From assembly GCF_032911445.1 (NCBI RefSeq), contig NZ_JAWJEJ010000001.1, positions 558,001-622,000 of the forward strand: a stretch of 64,000 bases of DNA, read 5' to 3'. The translations under genes were made by a program, and so were the position numbers. Below are positions 10,075 through 19,455 of the stretch, in pieces. Source of the stretch: Sphingomonas sp. HF-S4 (GTDB lineage Bacteria > Pseudomonadota > Alphaproteobacteria > Sphingomonadales > Sphingomonadaceae). The notes beneath the pieces were generated by a model. That model was given only the letters and a program-made list of their open reading frames with translations, was not told the DNA's origin and did not search any database. Numbering within the stretch: the first letter of the stretch is position 1; each line of letters opens with the position of its first letter.

Positions 10075-12209
10075 TAGAATGCCGCTTGCCAACTCAGCGT
10101 GAAGTTGCGTCCGCGCCCGGTGTAGAAGCGAGCATTGTCGGTCGGCCCCTGCGTGTCGCTGTAATAAGTGACATAGTCGGTGTTGCCGAGGTTCTGAACG
10201 CTCAGCATTAAACGGCCGATCGACAGCTCATAGGCGAGATAAGCGTCGAACAGCTGATAGCCGACAAACTCGTTGGCGGCCGGCTGGCCTTCGAAGCGCC
10301 GCGCCAGATAGTAGCGGCCCTGCATCCGGGCACTGAAGCGGCCGCTGCTGAAATCGGCATTGAGGTTGAGGCGATCGGGCGAGATGTTCGCGCCATCGAG
10401 ATCGGCCTCGAAAAAGCCGTCGCCATTGACGTCGGTCCGACCCTCGACATGGCTGTAGCCAACGCCAAGCTTCAGTCCGGGCACGGGGGTGCGCGTGTCG
10501 AGGTTGAGTTCGAGCCCCTCAATGTCGATAGGCTGGCGCACGACGTTGAAGATGCCGTCGTCATTGCGGACCAGCACCTGCCCGGCGTCGCTCGACGACC
10601 AGTAATAGGTGGCGCTGGCGATGAGCGGGCCCTGGTTCACCTCCAGCCCCAGCTCGCGATTGTTCGACGTCACCGGCGTGAGGTCGAGATAGTCGTCGAT
10701 CCGCACATCGGGCTGGCTGATCCCGCGCAGCACGCGGCCGATATCGGCGATGGTATAGCCTTCGGCATAGCTGCCATAGGCGCGGATGCCCTTGACCGGC
10801 TCGAGCACGATGCCGCCGTTCCACAGCGCGCGCTCGAACGAGGGCGTGCCGCCGGTGACGAAGCGCGATCTCGACGTCGCGATGGTAGTATAGTCGGGAA
10901 TATCGAGCTGGACATTCTCGTAGCGGACGCCGCCTGCGAGCCGGACGATACCGTCGAGCAGCTTGAGGTTGGCCTGACCGAACGGGGCAAGGCTTCGGAA
11001 GTCGGTCTGCGGCACCCAGCTTCGCTTGGTGTGAACCAGCGTCTGGGCGGTACGGTCGATCAGCGCGTCGAATCCAAGGGTCAGCGTCAGCGCCTCGAAG
11101 CCCGGCACCGCGCGCTCATAGCTCACCTTTCCGCCGAGCTTGCGCGACACGTTGCGTGACTGTTCGAACAAGGTGCCCACCGGCGCGATCGCCGCATCCT
11201 GGAAGGTCGCTAGGATGCCACCGGCGAAGGTATCGCTGGTGCGATTGTAGAAGCCCTGAAGGGCGAAGGCGCCGCCTGCGAGGTCGCTGTCGGTCAGCGA
11301 TGCCGACACCATCTCGGCGAGGCCGGTGGAGGGGATACCAGGTGTCTGGCCCCGGCGAGTCGTCGCCGGAATGCCGAGTGCGCGGCTGCCGTCGACCGGT
11401 ACATAATGGTTGTTGCCCTCAAGCTCGAAGCGGTTGGCGATCACTTCGAAGCGGGCGGTGTCGGACAGATCTAGGCCGATGCGCCCGAAGAAGGACAGGC
11501 TGTCGGTGTCCTGGATCTCGCTCTGATTGCCGTCATAGCCGATGCGCCGGCCGCGGCCGTCGATGAACACGCTCCGCCGCTCGAACGCAGCACCGGCAGT
11601 CGCGTCCAGGCGGCCGCTGCGGAAACTCACCAGCCCCGCGAGCTTGCCGCCGAGCGACGCGAAGGAGAAATCGTTGCCCGCATTGCCCTGAAGCAGCGTG
11701 CGGCCGGACCAGCCATCCTGCTTGGGCGCGGTGACGGTGACCTGGTTGACTACGCCGCCCGTCGCGCCGATCCCCTGCAGCGCGTTGGAGCCATAGATGA
11801 CCTCGACGCGATCGATGAAGAACGGATCGATCGTATAGCCATCACGTGCACCGTCGCGGATCGGCGTCGTCTGCGGGATACCGTTGATCGCGTAGAGTGG
11901 AGAGCGGCCGCGCAGCGTCTCGCCCGAGCCTGTGATCTTCTCGCGCGTCGGCGAAAAGGCTGGCAGCAGCGCGGATACGGCATCCACAACCGAACCCGAC
12001 ACGGTCACTTGGCGCGACAGCGTCTCGCGATCGATCACGTCCACCGTCAGCGGCAGCGCGCTCGCCGGCAGCGTGGATCGCGCCGCGGTCACGACGATAT
12101 CGCTGTCACCCTCCGGTGTTTGGCCGGCCTCGGGAGGGGTAGCGATCTGCGCGCTGGCGCTCCCCGCCCAAAGCCCTGCGACGATCACCGCACCCGCTTT
12201 GCTCTTCAT
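10074..12209 (-). CDS. TonB-dependent receptor, probably for a siderophore
   Basis: A 711-residue outer-membrane receptor. A signal peptide ends near AGSASAQ, followed by a TonB-box-like segment (DSDIVVTAA), a plug domain (residues about 45-170; VEVIYGSNALQGIGATGGVVNQVTV) and a 22-strand barrel ending in a terminal aromatic strand (GRGRNFTLSWQAAF). The start ATG has AGGGGAG eight bases upstream. The coupled PepSY gene and an upstream palindrome point to iron-regulated ferric-siderophore uptake. The exact ligand cannot be read from the sequence. Confidence 0.9.
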   Translation of the reverse strand: MKSKAGAVIVAGLWAGSASAQIATPPEAGQTPEGDSDIVVTAARSTLPASALPLTVDVIDRETLSRQVTVSGSVVDAVSALLPAFSPTREKITGSGETLRGRSPLYAINGIPQTTPIRDGARDGYTIDPFFIDRVEVIYGSNALQGIGATGGVVNQVTVTAPKQDGWSGRTLLQGNAGNDFSFASLGGKLAGLVSFRSGRLDATAGAAFERRSVFIDGRGRRIGYDGNQSEIQDTDSLSFFGRIGLDLSDTARFEVIANRFELEGNNHYVPVDGSRALGIPATTRRGQTPGIPSTGLAEMVSASLTDSDLAGGAFALQGFYNRTSDTFAGGILATFQDAAIAPVGTLFEQSRNVSRKLGGKVSYERAVPGFEALTLTLGFDALIDRTAQTLVHTKRSWVPQTDFRSLAPFGQANLKLLDGIVRLAGGVRYENVQLDIPDYTTIATSRSRFVTGGTPSFERALWNGGIVLEPVKGIRAYGSYAEGYTIADIGRVLRGISQPDVRIDDYLDLTPVTSNNRELGLEVNQGPLIASATYYWSSSDAGQVLVRNDDGIFNVVRQPIDIEGLELNLDTRTPVPGLKLGVGYSHVEGRTDVNGDGFFEADLDGANISPDRLNLNADFSSGRFSARMQGRYYLARRFEGQPAANEFVGYQLFDAYLAYELSIGRLMLSVQNLGNTDYVTYYSDTQGPTDNARFYTGRGRNFTLSWQAAF

Positions 12210-12253
12210 GCGACTCCCCTTCTGCGCGGCGCCGCTTACGGGCTAGGTGCCGT

Positions 12254-12274
12254 TAATGCAAGTCGGTTGCATTA
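12254..12274. promoter_or_regulatory. Perfect palindrome, candidate Fur-type operator
   Basis: Two perfect 8-bp arms, TAATGCAA and TTGCATTA, are separated by 5 bp, 45-65 bp upstream of the receptor start. Position and symmetry fit an iron-responsive repressor site controlling the receptor/PepSY operon. Assignment to Fur rather than another dimeric regulator is inference. Confidence 0.5.
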
Positions 12275-12634
12275 GCAGAAGAAGGTGCCGCACATTTTGT
12301 CGAGTCGCGTCTGTATGATGAACGGTCGCCCGCGCGTTCGACATGCCTGTCCTTTGACCCAAAAGCGGACATCTGTTCAGACTCCGCCGCGGCCGGCAAC
12401 TGCGCCGCTAACGGGCTGGCAGGTTTCGGCGCGCTGCGCTGCAAAGCGGACATATGTGAGCTTCGCGGCTCAGGCCCGCACCCGACCAGGTATTGCCGTT
12501 CACCAAATGCGTTGCGAAGGTCCGGATCGGACGCAAGCTGCCGGAGAGCAAGCGACCAAAGTCGGTCACTACGCGTCGCCGCCGCCCTGCCCGAAAGCAG
12601 ACGCAAATTCTGCTGGAGGGCTTAGAGTAGCCAT

Positions 12635-12692
12635 CGGACACTAGCGGACACTAGCGGACACTAGCGGACACTAGCGGACACTAGCGGACACT
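12635..12692. repeat. Array of 10-bp direct repeats (CTAGCGGACA)
   Basis: Five perfect head-to-tail copies of CTAGCGGACA occupy 12641-12690, with partial copies on both sides. The array lies in the 450-bp gene-free stretch between the receptor promoter and the next gene's stop. The core GCGGACA also occurs singly near 12365 and 12443. No gene is seen in 12275-12727. Confidence 0.85.
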
Positions 12693-12727
12693 CGGAAGCA
12701 GGGTGCGCATCGCCATCTGGTGAAGCC

Positions 12728-13426
12728 TTAACGCTTCGACTTCGACAGGTCGGCCTTGCAATCGAGGCTGATGTGTCCGTCGTCGCCGATCCCATCGATA
12801 GTGACCCGCAAAGGCCCGTTCGCATCGTCACGCCTCGCGGTGCATTCCGCCACCGCCCCCCTCACGGCGGCGACCGAGGGGCAGCTGGCGCCATCGAGCT
12901 GCATGCCTGTCTTCTGTGCAAGGATGTCGCGGCAAGCGCTTGCGAGAAACTCTCCGGGGATTTGGCTCGTGGCACTGGCAGGTGCCGAGCTTGCTCCCGC
13001 CGAGCCGAAACCGATGCTCTGCACCTTCCAGCCCGAGGAATCCTCGATCAACGTCAACTCCGCCGGCACGCTCCGGCCATCAGCCAGATTGACCGTCCCG
13101 CTCAACGTGGCCCTTTGGCCCGACACAGATCGCCGGTTCCACGAGGCGCTGACATAATGGTTCAGCCCCTGCGCCTGCGAGAGCGCCGCCCAACCTTCCC
13201 TGGTAGTTGCGCTCTGAAAGCCGGGCGACGTCTGGTTCCAGGCTTTCTCGGCACCTTGTGCCGCGTTGACCTGAAGAAAGCGATCCGCCTCCGTGACCGC
13301 GCCGCTGGTCAGCGCAAACGCTGCAAAGACAGCCACGACGGTGACGACTGCGAACAGGCCGAGAACCCACCAGATCGTGCGGGACCGGCGTGGCCGTGGA
13401 GGTGCCGTATCGATGTCGCTCCTCAT
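12728..13426 (-). CDS. Membrane-anchored hypothetical protein, DUF4019/NTF2-like
   Basis: A 232-residue protein with a basic N-terminus (PRPRRSRTIWW), one transmembrane helix at about 18-42 and a periplasmic part. The segment ADRFLQVNAAQGAEKAWNQTSPGFQ followed by alternating strands resembles DUF4019/DUF4878-like NTF2 folds. The C-terminal third has Cys residues near 165, 183, 196 and 224. It is the third gene after the YadA-like adhesin (24-bp gap to the second gene), so it may help export or assembly of that adhesin; this is inference. No catalytic motif was found. Confidence 0.7.
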   Translation of the reverse strand: MRSDIDTAPPRPRRSRTIWWVLGLFAVVTVVAVFAAFALTSGAVTEADRFLQVNAAQGAEKAWNQTSPGFQSATTREGWAALSQAQGLNHYVSASWNRRSVSGQRATLSGTVNLADGRSVPAELTLIEDSSGWKVQSIGFGSAGASSAPASATSQIPGEFLASACRDILAQKTGMQLDGASCPSVAAVRGAVAECTARRDDANGPLRVTIDGIGDDGHISLDCKADLSKSKR

Positions 13427-13450
13427 CCGATCTCCGATCGCTGAGATGAA

Positions 13451-14023
13451 TCAATTCCCACTTCCGCTCCTTGCTGGCGGCCGGCTTCCCTTCCGCTGGA
13501 CGCCTGGATCTGCCTGCACCGAGCTGATGCTGCGTGCCCCCATCGCGACCCGATAAAGTTTCCATCGGTTTGTCACCCATTGAAACGTCAGATCGAACAG
13601 GATTGCGGTTGGTCGCAGACCAAACCCGCCGACCAAATGCATCATTCCTTGTGCGTCCACCGACGGGGTCTGCGTATAGGTGGGCGACAGCATCAATGTA
13701 TCCGACAGGTCGACATTGGTGGCGCGGATGCCGGCGAAGATCGCGGTGAGCTTGGCCGGGTCGTTCTGGGTCTGAAAATCAGGCGCAGCGATATCGCGCA
13801 TGACCGAATAATTGCCAGATTCATTGGCCTGTTCCACCGCGATCATCGTCGACCAGATCAAGCGCGCGCGCATCAGTTCGTTCGGCAGAGGCAATGCAGA
13901 GGCTGGCTGGCTGTACGGAACGGCAGGCGGAGCCGATGTGACAGACGGGGATGTCTGCGCGACTGCGGGAGCTGTCCACAAAAGCGCTGTTCCCAATCCT
14001 GCGGCAACATTGAACGCACGCAT
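13451..14023 (-). CDS. Secreted hypothetical protein, NTF2-like
   Basis: A 190-residue protein with a signal peptide (cleavage near APAVAQ) and a proline-rich linker. The helical part (LIWSTMIAVEQANESGNYSV, APDFQTQNDPAKL) and the later strands (LFDLTFQWVTNRWKLYRVAM) resemble NTF2/DUF4864-type proteins. Its ATG overlaps the stop of the adhesin gene (TGATG), so the two are coupled. It is probably periplasmic and may act with the adhesin. The exact role is unknown. Confidence 0.7.
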   Translation of the reverse strand: MRAFNVAAGLGTALLWTAPAVAQTSPSVTSAPPAVPYSQPASALPLPNELMRARLIWSTMIAVEQANESGNYSVMRDIAAPDFQTQNDPAKLTAIFAGIRATNVDLSDTLMLSPTYTQTPSVDAQGMMHLVGGFGLRPTAILFDLTFQWVTNRWKLYRVAMGARSISSVQADPGVQRKGSRPPARSGSGN

Positions 14024-15870
14024 CAGAATGCGACCTGAAAGCCGGCGCGCGCCCCGGTTTCGCCGCTCTCGAACCCGGTACCGATACCGAACGACAGCTG
14101 CGCCTTCTCGGCGACCCGCGCGCTGAGCGCGATCGTGCCGGCTGCCCTGCTGTTAAAATAGCCGATCCCGCCGGACATCGCGAAGTTGCTGCCAGCAGGG
14201 ACCGCCGGCGACTCCATCGCCAACGCCATCGCGACGCCTTCATTAGCGCGGGAGATTTCGCGGCGGTTTATGCGCGCCAAGTCGAACAGCGTATTAACCT
14301 GTCCGTTGAGCGTGCCGATTTGACCGTTCATCGTACCAAGCTGTGTATTGATCCCGGCAACATTCATATTGATCGTGTTGATCGAGGTAGTGTTACTCGC
14401 CACTTGACCGTTCAACGTGTCGATCGACGCGGTGTTACCGGCCACCCTTCCGTTCAACGTGTCGATCGACGCGGTGTTACCGGCCACCCTTCCGTTCAAC
14501 GTGTCGATCGACGCGGTATTGCCGGCTACCTGACCGTTCAGCGTGCTAATGGAGGCGGTGTTCGCGACAACTTGGGTGTTGACCGCAGTGACGGAAGCCG
14601 ATGTCGCCAACGAGGCAACACTGACGCCCGCTCCGAGCGTGCCGCTGGCGTCCGCGGTAACCAGGTTGACCGCGCCCGACTGCGCCGCAGTACTGGCGAT
14701 CAAGTCTCCAACGGTCACAGAGCTGCCGGTGCCACCGAGCATGACCTGATTGTCGCGCGTCGTCGCTGCGGTCGATCCGATCGCGGTCGACCCCGCAAAG
14801 GTGGCCAGGGCATTGTAGCCCAGCGAAGTGCTGTTGTCGGCGGTGGCGTAGGCTACCGCGCCTACCGCTATCGCGTTGGCGCCACTCGCTTCGGCTGAAC
14901 CAACCGCCACGCTGTTTGCGCCACTAGCTCGAGCAGTGCCGCCCAGCGCCGTACCACCAAGCGCAGCATTTGCGTTTTGTCCCAGAGCGGTGCCGGCATT
15001 CGCGGCCGACGAGCCGTATCCAATAGCCGTGGCGACATCTCCCGTCGTTCTGGCCTGGGTACCCACCGAGATCGAGTTTGCGCCGTTGGCCGAGCTGCTG
15101 CCGATCGCCACCGAGTTCGCGCCCAGCGACGCTGCCGTGGCTCCTAGCGCGGTGCCGCCTGGTGCCGTCACCCTCGAGGCAGCACCCACCGCCGTTGCGT
15201 TATCCGTGGTCGCACTACTGCTCCTGCCGAGCGCAATCGCGCCGTAGCCGGTCGAGTTCGCCCCGAAACCAATTGCTGTCGAACTCACACCTGTGGCTGA
15301 GGTTTTGACGAAAAGGTCCGTGCCGCCGATCGCGATCGCGCCATCGGCTCCTGCGGTGCTGCCGCTACCTACAGCGACGGCCCCATACCCCGTCGACTTG
15401 CTGTTGGAGCCAGATGCCAATGAATAGAATCCCGAGGAGGCCGCGCCGTTCCCCGTCGCCAGCGACCCGCGACCATTGGCCACCGCGCTCGAACCAAACG
15501 CGGAACTGAACTCGCCGGTCGCGGCGGCGCTGGCACCGACGGCGGTGCTACCGACTGCCGGCGCGTTCGATGCCTGGCCAACGGCAGTACCGAAATTGCC
15601 GGCCGAGGCAGCATTACCGACCGCCGTACCTGCATCGGCAGTCGTGTTGGCCAAGTTGCCCACTGCAACCGTGAAGCTGCCATTGCTGGTTGCGAGATAT
15701 CCGCACTCGAGCGCGTTGGTGTAGTTGCCGTTCAAGTTGCAGTCCGGCGTGTTGTCCGCGCGCGCTGGCGCTGAGGAAAAAGTGGCAGCGAGAGCCGCGC
15801 TGCTAATTGCAAAGGTAGTCCGCAGGATCTTCGTGGACGAATGTTCGAGAAAGGATGGTGTACGAAACAT
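14023..15870 (-). CDS. YadA-like trimeric autotransporter adhesin
   Basis: A 615-residue protein with a signal peptide (cleaved near SAPARAD), then a head of about 300 residues made of degenerate 14-residue YadA head repeats (AVGNAASAGNFGTAVGQ, SIAIG/STAIG motifs). A neck and short stalk with repeated SIDTLNGRVAGN units follow (residues 437-494). The C-terminal 90 residues are the YadA membrane anchor (RINRREISRANEGVAMALAM to a terminal Phe). Three chains should form one 12-strand barrel with the head outside the cell. The start ATG has a GAAAGG site nearby. It leads an operon with two small exported proteins, which is unusual for this class. Host or surface ligand unknown. Confidence 0.92.
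   Translation of the reverse strand: MFRTPSFLEHSSTKILRTTFAISSAALAATFSSAPARADNTPDCNLNGNYTNALECGYLATSNGSFTVAVGNLANTTADAGTAVGNAASAGNFGTAVGQASNAPAVGSTAVGASAAATGEFSSAFGSSAVANGRGSLATGNGAASSGFYSLASGSNSKSTGYGAVAVGSGSTAGADGAIAIGGTDLFVKTSATGVSSTAIGFGANSTGYGAIALGRSSSATTDNATAVGAASRVTAPGGTALGATAASLGANSVAIGSSSANGANSISVGTQARTTGDVATAIGYGSSAANAGTALGQNANAALGGTALGGTARASGANSVAVGSAEASGANAIAVGAVAYATADNSTSLGYNALATFAGSTAIGSTAATTRDNQVMLGGTGSSVTVGDLIASTAAQSGAVNLVTADASGTLGAGVSVASLATSASVTAVNTQVVANTASISTLNGQVAGNTASIDTLNGRVAGNTASIDTLNGRVAGNTASIDTLNGQVASNTTSINTINMNVAGINTQLGTMNGQIGTLNGQVNTLFDLARINRREISRANEGVAMALAMESPAVPAGSNFAMSGGIGYFNSRAAGTIALSARVAEKAQLSFGIGTGFESGETGARAGFQVAF
14390..14557 (-). repeat. 42-bp tandem repeats encoding the adhesin stalk
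   Basis: Four 42-bp units (14 residues, xTASIDTLNGRVAGN). The two central units at 14432-14515 are almost identical and the outer two are diverged. The heptad-like spacing fits a coiled-coil stalk whose length could change by unit gain or loss without breaking the frame. Confidence 0.85.
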
Positions 15871-16154
15871 GGAGTGCCTTTCTTTTCAACTGCAATAGAT
15901 TGACGCTAGTCAGGAGATGGCGCGGATTTCGTCAATTGCGCAGAGATAAGTAAATCCAACACGACCGCTTCCAGAAAATCCCGACGCAATTGCTCCCCAT
16001 GCCCACCCTCAATTACCTGTGTTCACGCAGATGCACCCGCGCCGCTCTTGATATGGAGCGACAATTAGCCGACAACCTGGTATGCTGCGTCCACCGATCG
16101 ATGGAGGTCAATTGCTTAGCGCACTATAAGTTGTTCCTGCGTCGACGCGTCTCG

Positions 16155-16724
16155 TCAGGGCGTCGTGATCATCCGAAGTAAATCGACCTGACGTCGCTTG
16201 CCGGTCTTGTCGAAAAGGCGTTGCAAGTGCGTACGGGTAGTGCTGCGCGCCACGCCAAGCATCCGCGCGGCATCCGGCAGGGAGGCGCCTTGAATCAGGA
16301 TTTCCAGCAGGCGCTGCTCGGCTTTGGTCAGGCCGAATTGGCGAGCAACGTCTACGATCTTCGCCGCGCGTTGCTTCGACGGATCACGAAGCAGCACCAC
16401 ACACTGTTCGACTGCATTGGGGGCCCCGCGTACCACCTCAACACCGAGCCCTGCTTCGCCCAGCACGGCTGTCGCATAGCCTCCGGCTTGTGCCTGCGTC
16501 ATCGCTGTTTCCAGCTTGGCCAGGTCATGCCGGCAACGCGCGTGCAGGCGGCCGAAGGCGAGCTCTAGCGGATCGGCTTTTTCCAGAATTTCCTCAGCTG
16601 CGGCGTTCCGGCCTACCACGATCCGCTGCCGGTCGATCCAGATCAAGCCCGCCGAACTTGCCGTTACCACTGGCCCGGATTGCACCCGATCCGTCTGCCG
16701 AAATTGCGCTTGCGCAAATGGCAT
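16155..16724 (-). CDS. LuxR-type transcriptional regulator, short form
   Basis: A 189-residue protein. The C-terminal 65 residues form a LuxR/GerE HTH (FGLTKAEQRLLEILIQGASLPDAARMLGVARSTTRTHLQRLFDKTGKR). The N-terminal part (GLIWIDRQRIVVGRNAAAEEIL) resembles the PAS-like segment that precedes the HTH in larger sphingomonad LuxR proteins of about 370 residues, so this looks like a natural short version or an N-terminally shortened gene. The ATG at 16724 has AAGGGGA seven bases upstream, supporting the start. The gene is divergent from the kinase gene, 175 bp away, and may control it; this is inference. Confidence 0.85.
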   Translation of the reverse strand: MPFAQAQFRQTDRVQSGPVVTASSAGLIWIDRQRIVVGRNAAAEEILEKADPLELAFGRLHARCRHDLAKLETAMTQAQAGGYATAVLGEAGLGVEVVRGAPNAVEQCVVLLRDPSKQRAAKIVDVARQFGLTKAEQRLLEILIQGASLPDAARMLGVARSTTRTHLQRLFDKTGKRRQVDLLRMITTP

Positions 16725-16899
16725 TCATGTTCCCCTTTTTGCTTCATGCAACCAAAGATACGGGAACGGCGGGACAACCCGGCCAGAAATCAGCTTTCCT
16801 CCTACGACTCCGGGATGCGGCGCCTTCACGCTCCGGCTTACGGTCGCGCTGATTCGAGCTAACATGGTGTGGGCGCCCTGCGGGCGAAGGAGGGCGACA

Positions 16900-19455
16900 T
16901 TGGCAGCGCGGCGCGGAAATCGGCGAGGTGTCACACTAGGCGAGAGGAGCGACGCTGCGGCGGTGCCGCGTCAGCCCTCCCCGTCCGAGTGGTTCGCGAT
17001 CTGGAAATTGTTCGACATCTTATCCGGTCTGCCGGGCCCGGAGCGCGAAAAGCGGCTGCTTGCCGCAGGCGGCAGTCAATTGGTGATCGACGAAGTTCAA
17101 AGCCTGTTGCAATCGAGCGAGGAGAACGGCTTCCTCGATCATGGCCTCGAGCTTCCCGATACCGGGCGATTGAGCGGCTACGCGTCGCTGCCGTCCGGAA
17201 CGATGGTCGGGCAATTCCGCATCCTTCATCTGATCGGCCGCGGCGGAACGGGAGAAGTCTATCTCGCCGAGCGGGTGCAAGGCGGGTTTGGGCAGCGCGT
17301 TGCGCTCAAGATGCTGCGACCCGAAGCAGTCACCAGCACCGCCTTATTCGGGCTCGAACGCGGAATTCTGGCCGATCTGGAACATCCCGGCATCGCGCGC
17401 CTTATCGATGGCGGCACCGCCGACGATGGCCGCCCTTTCATGGCGCTGGAATATGTTGAGGGGGAAGCGATAGATGACTGGTGCGAAAGCAGGCGCGCAT
17501 CTTTGTCGCAGCGGCTGACGCTCTTCCTCGATGTTTGCGAAGCAGTTTCTTATGCACATGGTCGGCTGGTGGTCCATCTCGACCTCAAGCCGACCAATGT
17601 GTTGGTCGATCGTTACGGTCGGGTCAGGCTGCTGGACTTCGGCATCGCGCGTATCGTCGATGAGGGAAACGACCTGTCGCGGACCAAAACCCTGCTGACT
17701 CCCGATTATGCAGCGCCCGAGCAGTTGGAAAACAAACCGGTATCTGTCGCAACCGACGTCTACTCGCTGGGCGCCCTCCTGTTCAAACTGTTGACCGGCC
17801 AGGGTCCCTGGCAATCCGAAAACGCTACGCTGTCATCCCTTGCTCTGCGAATCTTGCGCGGCGATCCGGCACCGCCCAGCTGGATACCTGCGCGCTGCGA
17901 AGGGGCACCAGTGCCTGCGCGATCACTCGCTGGCGACCTTGACGCGATCGTGCTGAAGGCGATGCGGCACGCGGCGAGCGGCCGATACGCCAGCGTTGCC
18001 GACCTCTCCACCGATGTCCGGCGCCACCTTTCTTTCGAGCCCGTGCAGGCGCGTTCGGGATCGAGCACGTACCGGGCGCAGCGATTCCTCCGTAGAAATC
18101 GGGTAGTGGTGGTGGCCGGGGTGATTGTTTCGGTCGCGCTGCTCGCAGCAGTCACTGGAATATCGCTAAAAGCGCGAGAGGCCACCGCGGAGCGAGACAT
18201 CGCTAAAGAGCAATCTGCCCGGCAGCGCGCTGCCAGTCAGACGATGCTTATCATGCTGCGCGATGCCTATGACGAGAAGAAAGCGAAGTCGACATCGGTC
18301 GGCGACATGATGGACACGACGACGCGCAACCTCGTCCAATCTTTGCCGGCGCGATCACCGGATGTTGCGGTCAGGATCGAAACTCTGGCCGACATCTATA
18401 TCAGCAGTGGCAACTGGCAGGGTGCGAGGCCCCTTTTGCTCGGCGCCTTTGCGCGCGGCATCGAACGGACGGATCCAGTTGGCGCCGCGCGGCTTAAGGT
18501 GAAGTTGGCGATCGTTCACTTGAGAGACGGCAATCCAGCGGCGGCGGCGGCGCTTCTCGATCAGGCGGAGCGTGTTTGGAGATCTGCCCCAGATCGTTTC
18601 ATCAAGGAAATCGCAGACACGATAGACATAAAAGCATATTGGCTTCGCGATTCGGGAAGAACCGATCAGGCCGTTGCCCTGCTGAAAGAGCACCAGTCAG
18701 ACGCGGAGCGGGCGTACACGCTGTATTTCTACAATCTTCCGTGGCGATACTCCTATCAATCGATGTATTTGGCGACGCTTGGCCGTCTTGATGAAGCCGA
18801 TGCTTTATTGCAGCGCGGTCAAAGGATCATCGAACAGGGAGGCGATGGTTCAAACGGCGTCACGGTCGTCTATATGGCGCAATCGGAAATCGCGATCCAA
18901 AAGCGAGAGTTCGCAAGAGCGGAATCGCTGATACGACGCAGCGTCGCAATCGAGCGCCGGGTGAACGGTCGCTCGCTCGTGCTGGCTGACTATCTTTCGC
19001 GCGACGGTCAGATCCTCACGATGATGGATCGACCCAATGAGGCGCTACAAGCATTGAATGAGGCATCTCATATCGCGAGGAATTTCGACTCGAGTTCTAG
19101 TCGCCTGAACAGTAAAATAGACACGGCGAAAATCGAAGCACTGGCTAAATTGGGCAGGCTTGGCGAAGCGGAGAAGCTACTTCAAGTGGCAACCGCCAAT
19201 CTATCCGACATTCCCGGCCGGCAACTTAATCAGGGTTTGTTGCTTCGCGCCCGCGCGGTCTTACGTATCGCGCAAGGCCGGCTGGTAGAGGCAAGCAGCG
19301 ATATCGACGCGGCAACGGCGGTATTCAAAAGAGTGGCCGCTCCTCGGGCGCTGGCCGATATCACCGTTCTTCGGGCGAATCTCGACCGGTTGAGAGTTCA
19401 CGGTGGATCCATGCCCGCGCGTGCGACCAGCGCCGGCGTACGGTCCGTTCGCTAA
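16900..19455 (+). CDS. Membrane serine/threonine protein kinase with TPR-like sensor domain
   Basis: A TTG at 16900 preceded by AAGGAGGG is the best start (851 residues); an in-frame ATG at 16864 lacks such a site. The kinase domain spans residues about 105-385: glycine loop IGRGGTGEVYLA (near 112), Lys in VALKML, VHLDLKPTNVLV (the usual HRD is HLD, so non-RD) and DFGIARIV. One transmembrane helix follows at about 400-425. The rest (425-851) is helical and TPR-like. The gene faces an ECF sigma factor and their 3' ends overlap; kinase/sigma pairs of this type recur in proteobacteria and probably form one signalling unit. Confidence 0.9.
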   Translation: MAARRGNRRGVTLGERSDAAAVPRQPSPSEWFAIWKLFDILSGLPGPEREKRLLAAGGSQLVIDEVQSLLQSSEENGFLDHGLELPDTGRLSGYASLPSGTMVGQFRILHLIGRGGTGEVYLAERVQGGFGQRVALKMLRPEAVTSTALFGLERGILADLEHPGIARLIDGGTADDGRPFMALEYVEGEAIDDWCESRRASLSQRLTLFLDVCEAVSYAHGRLVVHLDLKPTNVLVDRYGRVRLLDFGIARIVDEGNDLSRTKTLLTPDYAAPEQLENKPVSVATDVYSLGALLFKLLTGQGPWQSENATLSSLALRILRGDPAPPSWIPARCEGAPVPARSLAGDLDAIVLKAMRHAASGRYASVADLSTDVRRHLSFEPVQARSGSSTYRAQRFLRRNRVVVVAGVIVSVALLAAVTGISLKAREATAERDIAKEQSARQRAASQTMLIMLRDAYDEKKAKSTSVGDMMDTTTRNLVQSLPARSPDVAVRIETLADIYISSGNWQGARPLLLGAFARGIERTDPVGAARLKVKLAIVHLRDGNPAAAAALLDQAERVWRSAPDRFIKEIADTIDIKAYWLRDSGRTDQAVALLKEHQSDAERAYTLYFYNLPWRYSYQSMYLATLGRLDEADALLQRGQRIIEQGGDGSNGVTVVYMAQSEIAIQKREFARAESLIRRSVAIERRVNGRSLVLADYLSRDGQILTMMDRPNEALQALNEASHIARNFDSSSSRLNSKIDTAKIEALAKLGRLGEAEKLLQVATANLSDIPGRQLNQGLLLRARAVLRIAQGRLVEASSDIDAATAVFKRVAAPRALADITVLRANLDRLRVHGGSMPARATSAGVRSVR

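Noticed and set aside
12635..12692. Possible CRISPR array
   Set aside because: Units are 10 bp head-to-tail with no spacers and no cas genes.
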